NCBI RefSeq assembly: GCF_014201145.1
Contig: NZ_JACHDP010000001.1
Span: 6,448,001-6,512,000 of the forward strand
Length of the DNA: 64,000 bases
DNA from: Micromonospora parathelypteridis
GTDB lineage: Bacteria; Actinomycetota; Actinomycetes; Mycobacteriales; Micromonosporaceae
Reading direction: 5' to 3'
Shown here piece after piece: positions 1-7,957 of the stretch. The notes under the pieces are model-generated. The model worked only from the letters and a program-made list of their open reading frames with translations, made no database searches and was not told where the DNA came from. How positions within the stretch are numbered: the first letter of the stretch is position 1; each line of letters opens with the position of its first letter. Made by a program: the position numbers and the translations under genes.

Positions 1-458
1 TCGACGACTCACCCGCCCCCGTTGTCCGTCAGCTGCGCCTCGTGGTGGAGGCCGCCGACCACGAGGCCGCCGTCGCGTTCTTCCGCGACGCGCTCGGCCT
101 GCCCGAGGAGGCGGCGTTCAGCGGCGACGGAGACGCCCGGGTGGTGATCCTGGACGCCGGCCGAGCCACCCTGGAGATCGCCAACCCGGCACAGAAACGC
201 ATGATCGACGAGGTAGAGGTGGGTCGTCAGGTCGCGCCCCGCATCCGGGTGGCCTTCGAGGTGGACGACGCCAGGGCGACGACGGCCCGACTGGTCGCCG
301 CCGGGGCGAGCGAGATCGCGCCGCCCACGCGCACACCGTGGCAGTCCCTCAACTCCCGCCTCGACGCCCCCGCCGACCTGCAGATCACCGTCTTCCAGGA
401 GCTGGGTACGCCGGACGAGCTGACCGAGCCGGACGGCGTGGCTCCCGGGCGCAGCTGA
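1..458 (+). CDS. VOC/glyoxalase-fold protein, 5' end cut by window edge
   Basis: The reading frame is open from the first complete codon of the window, with no ATG before a family-typical beta strand (residues reading LRLVVEAADHEAAVAFFRDA), so the true start probably lies left of position 1; the first internal GTG is at 42. The visible part has the single VOC module: an N-terminal beta strand, helix with AVAFFRDALGLPE, a central strand, then VAFEVDDARATTARLVAAGA and a last strand LQITVFQEL. VOC proteins include glyoxalase I, bleomycin-resistance proteins and dioxygenases. No metal-ligand set can be assigned from this fragment, so substrate is unknown. The C-terminal tail after residue ~125 is disordered-looking. 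Confidence 0.7.
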   Translation, partial: DDSPAPVVRQLRLVVEAADHEAAVAFFRDALGLPEEAAFSGDGDARVVILDAGRATLEIANPAQKRMIDEVEVGRQVAPRIRVAFEVDDARATTARLVAAGASEIAPPTRTPWQSLNSRLDAPADLQITVFQELGTPDELTEPDGVAPGRS

Positions 459-888
459 GCAGGTTCCGCCGCGCTCACCCTCTAGCCCGTGAGCCGCTCG
501 GGCACGTTCTCGTCCGGCACGGCCCCCGGACGGGGGCATGTCCCGCGCTGGGCCAGCCGTCCGATTCGCTCGGCGGATTGTCCGTTTCGCCGTCGCTCGG
601 CGGGAGATCGACTCCAGATCCCCGACATTGCGGTATCTGGGTGCTGGGACACCGCCAGATCGCCGATATGGAGTCGATCACGCCCATCGGCGGCGAGGGT
701 ACGGACCGGGCGTCCGATTCCCGGGAGTGGCCGGGACCGCATCCAGCCGAGGCACCGGCATTTCCGGAATGCCCGACACGTGAACCCGGTTGTGTCCCCC
801 GTACCGTCGGAGCCCAAACCCTTTCCGCGGTCATCTCCCGAGGAGCGTTCACCCCGGAGCGCTCCGCACGATCGAGAGGGCCACCATC
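459..888. other. 430-bp gene-free region upstream of lysozyme-like gene
   Basis: No convincing ORF on either strand. It contains one member of the ~74-bp palindromic repeat family (606-679) and the leader of the gene at 889. I looked for a c-di-AMP riboswitch here because such elements precede actinobacterial cell-wall hydrolases, but did not find the conserved core. Confidence 0.5.
606..679. repeat. Palindromic dispersed repeat, copy A
   Basis: Imperfect inverted repeat of 74 bp. Both outer ends read GATCGACTCCA (forward at the left, reverse complement at the right), followed inward by CGACATTGCGG-type sequence. The same architecture recurs at 4278, 14272, 39377, 53532 and, shortened, at 54408. 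Transcribed, it would give a long hairpin. Confidence 0.85.
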
Positions 889-1614
889 GTGAAGGTCGAC
901 TTCACCCGATGGCTCCCCGCCATCGCTAAGGACTCGTACCGCAAGACCGCGCTGAGCGTGGTGGGCGTGGCCGCCCTGGGCGGCCTGGCGCTCGCGCCGA
1001 CCGCGGCGGCCGCCCCGGTCACCACCGGGCCGCACCAGGGCGCCGTCGCCGCCATCGACCTCGCCACCGGCAAGGCTGCCGGCAAGACCGCCGCGCCAGC
1101 GCGCCAGGACGACCAGCCGATCGAGTCGGGGCTGACCACCGGCTCCGCCACCGGCAAGCCGCCGGCCGGTAAGCCCAGCCGCGACCAGCTGATCCCGCAC
1201 GGCATCGAGGGCGCGCAGTCGCGCGTTCCGCTCGACGACGCGCAACTGGCCAACGCCCGGGCGATCGTCGACGCCGCCAAGAAGACCGGCGTCGGTGACC
1301 GGGGCGCGGTGATCGGCGTGGCCACCTCGCTGCAGGAGTCGAAGCTGTACAACCTCGGCCACCTCGGCGCGTACAACGACCACGACTCGCAGGGCCTGTT
1401 CCAGCAGCGTCCGTCGTCCGGTTGGGGCACGCCCGACCAGGTCACCGACCCGGAGTACGCGGCCACCGCGTTCTTCACGGCACTCAAGAACATCGGCGGC
1501 TGGCAGGACCTGCCGCTGACTGCCGCCGCGCAGACCGTTCAGGTGTCCGCCTTCCCGTACGCGTACGCGCAGTGGGAGGAGCAGGCCGCGGACATCGTCC
1601 AGCAGATGTGGTGA
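889..1614 (+). CDS. Secreted lysozyme/transglycosylase-fold-like protein (paralog 1)
   Basis: 241 residues from GTG 889, chosen because GAGAGGG precedes it and a hydrophobic export signal follows at once (residues ~18-42, ending ALAPTAAAA). A low-complexity Ala/Lys/Pro linker (~45-95) leads to a C-terminal domain of ~135 residues with motifs LIPHG, NARAIVDAAKK, GVATSLQESKLYNL, DHDSQGLFQQRPSSGWGT, and AQTVQVSAFPYAYAQWE. The ES and GLFQQRPS segments resemble the catalytic-Glu and substrate-groove motifs of lytic transglycosylase or lysozyme-like folds, so a role in peptidoglycan turnover is inferred; databases often leave this actinobacterial family unnamed. Two paralogs lie at 5031 and 38267. 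It is monocistronic, ending in a strong hairpin. Confidence 0.75.
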   Translation: MKVDFTRWLPAIAKDSYRKTALSVVGVAALGGLALAPTAAAAPVTTGPHQGAVAAIDLATGKAAGKTAAPARQDDQPIESGLTTGSATGKPPAGKPSRDQLIPHGIEGAQSRVPLDDAQLANARAIVDAAKKTGVGDRGAVIGVATSLQESKLYNLGHLGAYNDHDSQGLFQQRPSSGWGTPDQVTDPEYAATAFFTALKNIGGWQDLPLTAAAQTVQVSAFPYAYAQWEEQAADIVQQMW

Positions 1615-1628
1615 CACCCGCGACACAC

Positions 1629-1661
1629 GCCGGCCGGCCCTCGTTCAGGGGGCCGGCCGGC
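1629..1661 (+). terminator. Hairpin terminator after lysozyme-like gene
   Basis: Perfect 12-bp GC-rich inverted repeat (GCCGGCCGGCCC) with a 9-nt loop, 15 nt after the stop at 1614 and just before the convergent gene ending at 1682, so it may serve both strands. No T tract follows, as is usual in high-GC actinobacteria. Confidence 0.75.
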
Positions 1662-1681
1662 TTCGTCGTACCCGGGGTAGG

Positions 1682-3049
1682 TCAGCAGGCGGGGTAGAGC
1701 CGGCGGGTGCCGACGCCAGCCGCGTACGCGTCCCGGTCGCTGAACCGGCAGCCATAGTCGGGCCCGGCCACCACCGCCGGATCGGTCACCTTGTCGCCGG
1801 CCGGGCGCTTGCCCTTGCGTACCCATGACACCAGGTCGTCCCAGGCGGCGCCGGCCTCGGCCGGGCTGAACTCGCAGTGCTGCGTGGTCCGGATGGCCCG
1901 CTGCACCACCACCTTGCTGCGACCGTTGCGCGCCACGTCGGTGGCGTAGGCCTGCTCCATGCTGAACGGCACGAACATGTCGCCGAGGCCGTGCAGGCTG
2001 AGCACCGGCGCGGTGGGCCGACCGGCGATCCGCGGCACCTCGGTCAGCGTCGGCAGGAGCCGCTGCACGACGTTCTCCGGGGCGACGCGCTGCACGGTGG
2101 CGTTGACGTCGACCGGGCTGTTCGGGGTGTAGCGGGTGAGCAGGTTGGTGGAGAGCTGACCGGGCCGCTCGGCGGGGGAGTCACCGCCACTCGTCACCGT
2201 GATCGAGAAGAGGAAGTCCTTCCAGACCGCGAACGCCGCGTCCGCACCCGGACGCGCCCCGCCCGAACGGTTCACCGTGATCGCGCGCAACTGCTTGCCC
2301 CGGTCGGTGGTGGTGTCCGGCCCGGTGGGGGTCAGCCCGGCCAGACCGAGCGCCACCTGGATGCGGGGCACCGCGTTGGTCAGATAGTCGGCCGGCGTGG
2401 GGTAGGCCGGCACCCCCGCGAGCGACTGCGCGACCAGGTTGTAGTCCAGGTAGAAGTCGAGCAACGTCTGGTCGCCGAGCACACCGCACATCGGCAGTGC
2501 CCCGTCGTAGTAGCCGGGATACTGCTCCAACGAGCGACCGATGATGTACCCGCCCATCGACACCCCGGCAATGTAGGTGTGGTGCGGCCGGCGGACCGTC
2601 CGTCCGAAGTGGTCGGAAAGGGCTTTGGTCCCGAGCACCCCGGAGCGGATGTCGAAGCCGTTACGGTCGTACGAGGACGACGCCCAGGCGTACCCCTGCT
2701 CAAGGAGACGCTGGCGCAACCCGAAGCCCGGCGGCTCCGGCGAGAGCACCGTGCCCTGGCCGCGGTAGCCGTGCGCCCACAGCACCAGGTCGCCGTTCCA
2801 CCGGTCGGGGACCTCGATGATGTACCCGGCGTGGCGGTGCACGCCCTGACGTACCGTCGTCGGTTTGCCGCCCACGACCAGCGGGGCCAACGGCGGATTC
2901 TCGATGGTGTACCCCGGCAGCGGCTGGCCGCCACTCGGGTCGCGCCCGGTGGCGCTGGCCGGCGCGGCACCGGCCAGCCCGACCGCGAGGGTCAGCGCCG
3001 CGGTGGCGGCGAGGAGACGGCGGAGGGTACGAACGGGTACGGACAGCAT
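1682..3049 (-). CDS. Secreted alpha/beta-hydrolase
   Basis: 455 residues. ATG at 3049 is preceded by GGGGAG at the right spacing. A Sec-type signal (RRLLAATAALTLAVGLAGAAPASA) ends near residue 33. The mature part is an alpha/beta-hydrolase: a HGYRGQG oxyanion-type turn, nucleophile elbow GVSMGG (around residue 165), an acid candidate in LHGLGDMFVPF, and a late His in TTQHCEF. This composition fits an extracellular esterase, lipase or peptidase, but the substrate is not readable. The gene stands alone, convergent with the lysozyme-like gene. Two TetR-type palindromes lie in its upstream region (3104-3176), so it is probably regulated in trans. Confidence 0.8.
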   Translation of the reverse strand: MLSVPVRTLRRLLAATAALTLAVGLAGAAPASATGRDPSGGQPLPGYTIENPPLAPLVVGGKPTTVRQGVHRHAGYIIEVPDRWNGDLVLWAHGYRGQGTVLSPEPPGFGLRQRLLEQGYAWASSSYDRNGFDIRSGVLGTKALSDHFGRTVRRPHHTYIAGVSMGGYIIGRSLEQYPGYYDGALPMCGVLGDQTLLDFYLDYNLVAQSLAGVPAYPTPADYLTNAVPRIQVALGLAGLTPTGPDTTTDRGKQLRAITVNRSGGARPGADAAFAVWKDFLFSITVTSGGDSPAERPGQLSTNLLTRYTPNSPVDVNATVQRVAPENVVQRLLPTLTEVPRIAGRPTAPVLSLHGLGDMFVPFSMEQAYATDVARNGRSKVVVQRAIRTTQHCEFSPAEAGAAWDDLVSWVRKGKRPAGDKVTDPAVVAGPDYGCRFSDRDAYAAGVGTRRLYPAC

Positions 3050-3103
3050 CGATGCTCCCCATCGGACGGATGTCGCCCGGGGGCGACCAGGCGGGACGGT
3101 TGC

Positions 3104-3176
3104 CTACCGGCCGGTAGCGACCTGAACCTAGAACCGCCGTCGACCAGTGTCAATGGCTGCTCTGACCGGCCGGTCA
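3104..3176. promoter_or_regulatory. Two TetR-type palindromes upstream of the secreted hydrolase
   Basis: Perfect palindromes CTACCGGCCGGTAG (3104-3117) and TGACCGGCCGGTCA (3163-3176) share the core ACCGGCCGGT, 59 bp apart centre to centre, in the 5' region of the minus-strand hydrolase. This core is typical of TetR-family operators. No regulator gene is adjacent, so the cognate protein is unknown. Confidence 0.6.
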
Positions 3177-3482
3177 AGCGCGACTGTCCGGCCGATCAGC
3201 CCAGCCCGTAGGCCTCGACGAGTGGTCCAGGTATCCCACCGCCCTAGGCCGACCGGCCGACCGGGCTGTGGTGCTGTGGTGCTCTGGTGTTGCGGGCTGC
3301 AGTGCTTTGGTGTTGCCGCGTTGCTGGCGTGCTGTTGGGCTTCCGGTCTGCGTGTTGCCGGGCGGGGTGCTGCCGCGCTCCTGGGTGACCGTTGCCGTCG
3401 GCCACGCACCTGTCGTTGGCCGCCAGCGTCCCCGCGTACCCGGGTGCGTGGGCCGGCGGGCCGGTCGGGTTGACTGGTCGGC

Positions 3483-3794
3483 GTGGACGAGTCGATCTGG
3501 GAGGCGGCCCGTGCGTCGCGCAGCTGGTTGGACGGGGCGAACGGTACTGGGCAGACCGAACTGACCTGCCGCATCCTCAAACTGACCGAGGAGGCGGGGG
3601 AGGCGTCCGCCGCCTGGATCGGTCTGCTCGGGCAAAATCCGCGCAAGGGCGTCACCCACACCCGCGAGGACGTCGCAGCGGAGTTGGCCGACGTGGCCTT
3701 CACCGCGTTGGTGGCCATCGAGAGCCTAGGACTGGACGCGCGGACGGTCCTGGACGCCTGCGCCACGAAGGTGAGCTCCCGCCTAGCGGGGTGA
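3483..3794 (+). CDS. MazG-like nucleotide pyrophosphohydrolase family protein
   Basis: 103 residues from GTG 3483. The all-alpha NTP-pyrophosphohydrolase signature is present: a first acidic helix LTEEAGEA (E36, E37, E40) and a second E-x2-D helix (E67, D70 in AAELADVAF), which bind Mg2+ in MazG/dUTPase-like folds. The stretch IGLLGQNPRKGVTHTREDV is a hallmark of the short actinobacterial MazG-like family. Likely cytosolic housekeeping of non-canonical or excess nucleotides, by family inference. Nothing around it suggests an operon; it ends just before a minisatellite. Confidence 0.85.
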   Translation: MDESIWEAARASRSWLDGANGTGQTELTCRILKLTEEAGEASAAWIGLLGQNPRKGVTHTREDVAAELADVAFTALVAIESLGLDARTVLDACATKVSSRLAG

Positions 3795-3835
3795 CGGTGG
3801 CCCAGTCATGCCACCTGTGACTCCCGACCATCGGT

Positions 3836-3987
3836 CGATCCGTCTCGTGCGGCGATCCGTCTCGTGCGGCGATCTGTCTCGTGCGGCGATCTGTATCGTG
3901 CGGCGATCTGTATCGTGCGGCGATCCGTCTCGTGCGGCGATCTGTCTCGTGCGGCGATCTGTCTCGTGCGGCGATCTGTATCGCGAG
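3836..3987. repeat. 17-bp minisatellite, eight full units plus one partial
   Basis: Head-to-tail units of consensus CGATCYGTMTCGTGCGG start at 3836, 3853, 3870, 3887, 3904, 3921, 3938, 3955 and 3972 (last one diverges). The variants CGATCC/CGATCT and GTCTC/GTATC are interspersed. The 17-bp period shifts frame every unit, so it is not coding. Further decayed units (e.g. ATCCGTCTCGCGCG) extend to about 4125. Confidence 0.92.
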
Positions 3988-4277
3988 TGCCATCCGTCTC
4001 GCGCCGTCGGGTGTTCGCGCGGTCATCCGTTTCGCCCGGTCACCTGCCCCGCCCGTCAGGGTGTCGCCGCGCCGTCTGGTGTTCCGCGCGTTCATCCGTC
4101 TCGCGCGACGATCCGCCTCGCGTGACCAATCAAGCGTCCGTTACCTGGGCGGCCCCGATGGTCTGGCGGCGTAATGCAGAGCGGCGCACGTGCCTGGTCA
4201 CTGACATGCATGCTGAGTCAGGGCCAAACGGGTGCTTTGTCCGGTTACCCGTGCCACGGGCGGGCCGTCGCCTGCAT

Positions 4278-4351
4278 GATCGACACAACTTCGCCGAGGT
4301 TGGGGTATCCCGTGCGTCGGTTACCGCAATGTCGGCGATCTGGAGTGGGTC
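4278..4351. repeat. Palindromic dispersed repeat, copy B
   Basis: 74 bp with left end GATCGACACAACTTCGCCGA and right part ACCGCAATGTCGGCGATCTG. The inverted symmetry is weaker than in copies A, D and E, and the left half matches the right half of copy C in reverse complement, so B and C look like the same variant in opposite orientations. Confidence 0.75.
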
Positions 4352-4664
4352 TTGCGCCCGCCCGGCCACGCGAGGCCTGATCGTGTCGGGTGTTGGCTGG
4401 TTTGTCCGGTCTGGGGGTGTCGGGCTGACCGACCCGCGTCGCGTGCGTGGATGGTTGTCCGGTCTGGGGTGCTCTGGTCTGTGACCGGTCGCACCCGTGG
4501 CCCGGAATCCTGGCCGGGCCGGGGTCGTTACATACCCTGACGATCGCAGCACCACCGGCTAGCCGCCCCGCCCCGCGGGGTTGGAATGCCGACCCGGGCC
4601 CGGTCGTTGCAGTCCCCACGAACGACCGCCCGTCCGGCCGCCTCCACGAGGTGCCGACGGATGG

Positions 4665-4884
4665 GCCGCCCCCCGGAATGACCCCGGCCCCCGGGTCGTT
4701 ACACACGGACCCGGCGCCGCGAGCCGTCCGCTCGTGAGCCGCCCCGGGGAATGGCCCCGGACCGCGGGTCGTTACACCGGGACCCGGCGCCACGAGCCCT
4801 TCCGCTCGTCGGCCGCCCCCGGGAATGGCCCCGGACCGCGGGTCGTTACACACGGACCCGGCGCCACGAGCCCCCCGCTTGTAG
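4665..4884. repeat. ~73-bp tandem repeat array, three near-identical units
   Basis: Units 4665-4737, 4738-4811 and 4812-4884 each begin GCCGCCCC and contain a GGGTCGTTACAC core followed by GGACCCGGCGCC. The core recurs in decayed form upstream; core positions are 4524, 4603, 4695, 4768 and 4842. The array ends about 150 bp before the start of the lysozyme-like paralog at 5031, so it may be a set of regulatory sites as well as a repeat. Confidence 0.85.
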
Positions 4885-5030
4885 GCCGCCGACCCGGTGC
4901 CGTCCGCCAGGCGCCGACCCCCTTTATGACTTTCCCCTGCTTGTTTGTGCAGCGCCGGACGAGGTGCTCACACCCGCTTGCCACCCCCTGTTGGTGTGCG
5001 GGTGTTCCTACCCCCGAAGGAGCTACCCCC

Positions 5031-5615
5031 ATGAACACGATCATGCGTAAGAGTGTGCTGTCTGTTGCTGGTCTCGCGTTCGCCGGTGGTGTGTTCGCCG
5101 GTCCGATCGCCGGCCACGCCAACCCGGTCGACGCCAAGCCCGTCGCCGTGGCGGTGCAGGCCGACAAGCCCGACACGGCCAAGCTGATCCCGCACGGCAC
5201 CCAGGGCGACCAGTCCCGCATCACCCTCAACGACGAGCAGACCGCCAACGCCAAGGCGATCATCGCCGCCACGAAGAAGGCCGGCCTCCCGGAGCGGGCC
5301 GCGGTCATCTCGATCGCGACGAGCCTGCAGGAGTCGAAGCTGGAGAACCTCGGTCACCTCGGTGACATGAACGACCACGACTCGCTGGGCCTGTTCCAGC
5401 AGCGCCCCAGCTCGGGTTGGGGCACCCCGGAGCAGATCACCGATCCGGCTTACTCGACGACGGCGTTCCTGAAGGGTCTGCGACAGGTCGACGGGTGGCA
5501 GGACATGCCCCTGACCCAGGCCGCGCAGACCGTCCAGGTCTCCGCCTACCCCGACGCCTACGCGCAGTGGGAGCAGCAGGCCGCCGACCTGGTTGGCCAG
5601 TACTGGAACAGCTGA
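5031..5615 (+). CDS. Secreted lysozyme/transglycosylase-fold-like protein (paralog 2)
   Basis: 194 residues from ATG 5031 with GAAGGAG at 5015-5021. A signal peptide (RKSVLSVAGLAFAGGVFAGPIAGHA) is followed by a short linker and the same catalytic-like domain as paralog 1: LIPHGTQG, NAKAIIAATKKAG, IATSLQESKLENL, DHDSLGLFQQRPSSGWGT, AQTVQVSAYPDAYAQWE. It is the most compact of the three and lacks the long Pro/Ala linker. The ~95-nt leader can form a hairpin (4970-5005) upstream of the Shine-Dalgarno, and the tandem array lies further upstream, so expression is probably regulated at more than one level. Function as a cell-wall-acting enzyme is inferred. Confidence 0.75.
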   Translation: MNTIMRKSVLSVAGLAFAGGVFAGPIAGHANPVDAKPVAVAVQADKPDTAKLIPHGTQGDQSRITLNDEQTANAKAIIAATKKAGLPERAAVISIATSLQESKLENLGHLGDMNDHDSLGLFQQRPSSGWGTPEQITDPAYSTTAFLKGLRQVDGWQDMPLTQAAQTVQVSAYPDAYAQWEQQAADLVGQYWNS

Positions 5616-5635
5616 CCCCGCACATGAACACCCGA

Positions 5636-5675
5636 CCGCTGGCCGGCACCCCACACCCGGGGTGCCGGCCAGCGG
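5636..5675 (+). terminator. Strong hairpin terminator
   Basis: Perfect 17-bp inverted repeat (left arm CCGCTGGCCGGCACCCC, 6-nt loop), 20 nt after the stop of the lysozyme-like gene. Confidence 0.85.
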
Positions 5676-5787
5676 CATACCCACACCCCACCCCACACCG
5701 GCACTGCTACCCGCGCTGCCCTGGGCCGGCACCTGCGCACGCGGGCTGGCGTGTGGCGGGCGCTTTCGCGGCAACAAGGCTTGGCAA

Positions 5788-5830
5788 TCTTGGACAGTTT
5801 CCGTCAGCGGCGGACGGAAACTGTCCAAGA
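5788..5830. repeat. Perfect 18-bp inverted repeat
   Basis: TCTTGGACAGTTTCCGTC, a 7-nt loop, then its exact reverse complement. It lies about 160 bp after the previous stop and 100 bp before the next start, beyond a terminator that already serves the upstream gene. It is less GC-rich than its surroundings. Either an operator, a second terminator, or a mobile palindrome. Confidence 0.85.
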
Positions 5831-5931
5831 TCTACCGTCGGCGACGGAGAGGACGGCGTGATAGGCGCCGCGTGATCCGGTCGGCTGGTGGGTACGTAAT
5901 CGCTGACGGGGACCGGCGAAGGGACGACGAC

Positions 5932-6819
5932 ATGCCCGTGGCGGGAAACAGCACGGATAGCCAGCCGGACGTTGATCCGACGCCCCCGGGAAGTGCGGCG
6001 GCACCGCGTCAGCGTCTGTCCGTCGGCGCTCGCCTTCTGGTGGCTGCCGCGGCCGTCGTGCTGGTCCTGGGCGCTGCTGCGGTTGCCGTAATCGTCGTTG
6101 ATTCGTACCGCCCAGGCACCGCCCACGACGGCGACCGCGACGGCGACCGGGGCGGCGACCGAGGCGGCGATCGAGACGGCGGGGCGGGTGCGGCTTCTGG
6201 CGAGCAGGTGAGGACTGCGCCGCTCGCGGGTCGGCAGGCGGGCACTTTTGTGCTCGCGGACGGGCTGTCCTCGTTCGACCTGCGGGTGGCTGATCTGGGC
6301 GACGACCTCTACCGGATCAGCAGCCCGGCCGGTTCGGGCGTGGCGGCGCGGCCGACGGTGCAGGGGGAGACTGTCCGGCTCGGCCTGGTGGAGACCGGGG
6401 CGTCCGGGACGAGAGCCGTGCGGGTGCTTCTCAACGAGCGGGTCGCCTGGCGGCTTCAACTGGTCGGCGGGGTGAGTGGGCAGGTTCTGGATCTGACCCG
6501 CGCGCGGCTTCTGGGGGTGGAACTTGCCGGCGGGTCGACCCGTACCGACCTTGTTCTGCCGGCGGTCAGCGGCGGCACGATGACGGTGCGGTTGACCGGC
6601 GGGACCAGCCAGCTCGACATCCGGGTGCCGGGCACACCACCGGTCCGGGTCCGGGCGGGAGCGGGCGCCGGCTCAGTCGTGGTACGCGACGAACGCTGGG
6701 ACGGGGTGGCCGCGGGTGCGGTGCTCGGTACCCCCGAATGGGACCGTGCGACCGACCGGATCTACCTCGACATGGTCGCCGGCGCGGGCGCCGTGACGGT
6801 GTCGTCCAGCACTCGGTGA
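5932..6819 (+). CDS. Membrane-anchored protein with beta-rich extracellular domain, unknown function
   Basis: 295 residues from ATG 5932 with CGAAGGGA at 5917-5924. A short Pro-rich cytoplasmic N-terminus leads to one membrane span (about residues 31-56: LLVAAAAVVLVLGAAAVAVIVV), then a charged repeat tract DGDRDGDRGGDRGGDRDG, then ~210 residues rich in alternating beta strands (SFDLRVADLGDDLYRIS; VRVLLNERVAWRLQLVGGVSG; TMTVRLTGGTSQLDIRVPG). The latter resembles the DUF2154/adhesin-like beta-solenoid domains that follow a single TM, but no specific family can be assigned. Topology is probably N-in, C-out. No partner in an operon. Confidence 0.7.
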   Translation: MPVAGNSTDSQPDVDPTPPGSAAAPRQRLSVGARLLVAAAAVVLVLGAAAVAVIVVDSYRPGTAHDGDRDGDRGGDRGGDRDGGAGAASGEQVRTAPLAGRQAGTFVLADGLSSFDLRVADLGDDLYRISSPAGSGVAARPTVQGETVRLGLVETGASGTRAVRVLLNERVAWRLQLVGGVSGQVLDLTRARLLGVELAGGSTRTDLVLPAVSGGTMTVRLTGGTSQLDIRVPGTPPVRVRAGAGAGSVVVRDERWDGVAAGAVLGTPEWDRATDRIYLDMVAGAGAVTVSSSTR

Positions 6820-6872
6820 GCCCTGGTCACCGACCCTGCGGGAAGCGCCGCGGTCACGGGTGGACGTGAGCG

Positions 6873-6878
6873 TACAGT
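6873..6878 (+). promoter_or_regulatory. -10 element of a leaderless pirin transcript
   Basis: TACAGT fits the actinobacterial TANNNT consensus and ends exactly 6 nt before GTG 6885, which places the likely transcription start on the start codon. There is no Shine-Dalgarno in between. Confidence 0.55.
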
Positions 6879-6884
6879 CGGGCG

Positions 6885-7859
6885 GTGGAGCGTACCGAAT
6901 CAATGCTGGCGCAGACCCGACCACCTGGCGTGGCCGACGTCGATCCCGGCAGTGTGCTGTTGCCTGGCCACGACGTGCCGTTGGGGCGGTACACCACGGT
7001 GCGGCGGCTGCTGCCGCAGCGCCCCCGCCGAATGGTCGGCGCCTGGTGTTTCGTGGACCATTTCGGGCCGGACGATGTGGCGCAGCGGCCCGGCATGGAG
7101 GTGCCGCCGCATCCGCACACCGGCCTGCAGACGGTGACCTGGCTGCTGGAGGGTGAGATCCTGCACCGGGACAGCCTCGGCAACGTCCAGCCGATCCGGC
7201 CCGGTCAGCTCAACGTGATGACCTCGGGGAACGGCATCGCCCACTCCGAGCGGTCACCTGCCATCCATCCGCCGGTGATGCACGGCGTGCAGCTCTGGGT
7301 GGCACTGCCGGACCCGGCGAGAGCGGGGGCGGCTGATTTCGCCCATCACGCCGACCTGCCGCGCTGGCGTGACGGTGAGCTGGACCTCACCCTGCTGGTC
7401 GGCGAGTTCGCCGGGCGGCGGTCGCCGGCGGTGGTGCACACCCCGCTGGTCGGTGTGCAGCTGGAGCTGAGTGGCGAGGCGCCGACCACGCTGTCGCTGC
7501 GGCCCGATTTCGAGTACGCCGTGCTGGCGATGTCCGGGTCCGCCGAGGCCGCCGGGGTGGGGTTCGAGCCAGGGGCGCTGCTCTACCTGGGCTCGGGCCG
7601 CCGCGAGGTGGCCGTACGTGGCGGGGTCGGAGCGCGGTTGCTGCTCCTGGGCGGTACGCCGTTCGAGGAGCCGTTGGTGATGTGGTGGAACTTCGTCGGT
7701 CGCTCGCACGAGGAGGTCGCCGCCGCCCGGGAGGACTGGATGGCTGGGGACGGACGCTTCGGCGTGGTCGCCGACGATCCGGCGCCGCCGCTGCCAGCGC
7801 CCGCCCTGCCCACCACCCGCCTCAAGGCCCGTGACCGCACCGGCGGCCTGCACGGCTGA
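6885..7859 (+). CDS. Pirin family protein
   Basis: 324 residues; GTG 6885 chosen over ATG 6903 because of the leaderless -10 at 6873. The N-terminal cupin has the full pirin metal site: H76 and H78 in PPHPHTGLQT, H120 and E122 in GIAHSERS. The second cupin (residues ~190-290) ends with the family-typical PLVMWWNFVGRSHEE. Pirins are iron-binding cupins; bacterial members are tied to quercetinase activity, redox sensing or modulation of central metabolism, and which applies here cannot be told. Cytosolic, single-gene unit. Confidence 0.93.
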   Translation: MERTESMLAQTRPPGVADVDPGSVLLPGHDVPLGRYTTVRRLLPQRPRRMVGAWCFVDHFGPDDVAQRPGMEVPPHPHTGLQTVTWLLEGEILHRDSLGNVQPIRPGQLNVMTSGNGIAHSERSPAIHPPVMHGVQLWVALPDPARAGAADFAHHADLPRWRDGELDLTLLVGEFAGRRSPAVVHTPLVGVQLELSGEAPTTLSLRPDFEYAVLAMSGSAEAAGVGFEPGALLYLGSGRREVAVRGGVGARLLLLGGTPFEEPLVMWWNFVGRSHEEVAAAREDWMAGDGRFGVVADDPAPPLPAPALPTTRLKARDRTGGLHG

Positions 7860-7957
7860 CTGAGCCAGGCAGCACCACACGCCACGGCCTGCACGGCTGA
7901 CGCGTCCGCCACCCCGGTGGGCGTGTGTGACCGACGGCCGCGTGGGTAGTCGCCGGC

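Larger units (their letters stand above)
3795..5030. other. 1.2-kb gene-free, repeat-rich region
   Basis: ORFs here are artefacts of repeats. In order it holds: a 17-bp minisatellite (3836-3987) with degenerate copies to about 4125, a palindromic repeat (4278-4351), a ~73-bp tandem array (4665-4884, with two degenerate upstream copies from ~4500), and the leader of the lysozyme-like paralog, including an 8-bp stem ACACCCGC/GCGGGTGT (4970-4977 and 4998-5005) just upstream of the ribosome binding site. Confidence 0.7.

Noticed and set aside
700..888. c-di-AMP (ydaO) riboswitch before the lysozyme-like gene
   Set aside because: Such switches precede actinobacterial wall hydrolases, but I could not find the conserved core sequences in order.
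3836..3987. CRISPR array
   Set aside because: Units are head to tail without spacers, and no cas genes are present.
3864..4484. Open frames over the 17-bp repeats
   Set aside because: Repetitive RRSVSCGDL-like peptides are translated minisatellite; no ribosome binding site or homology.
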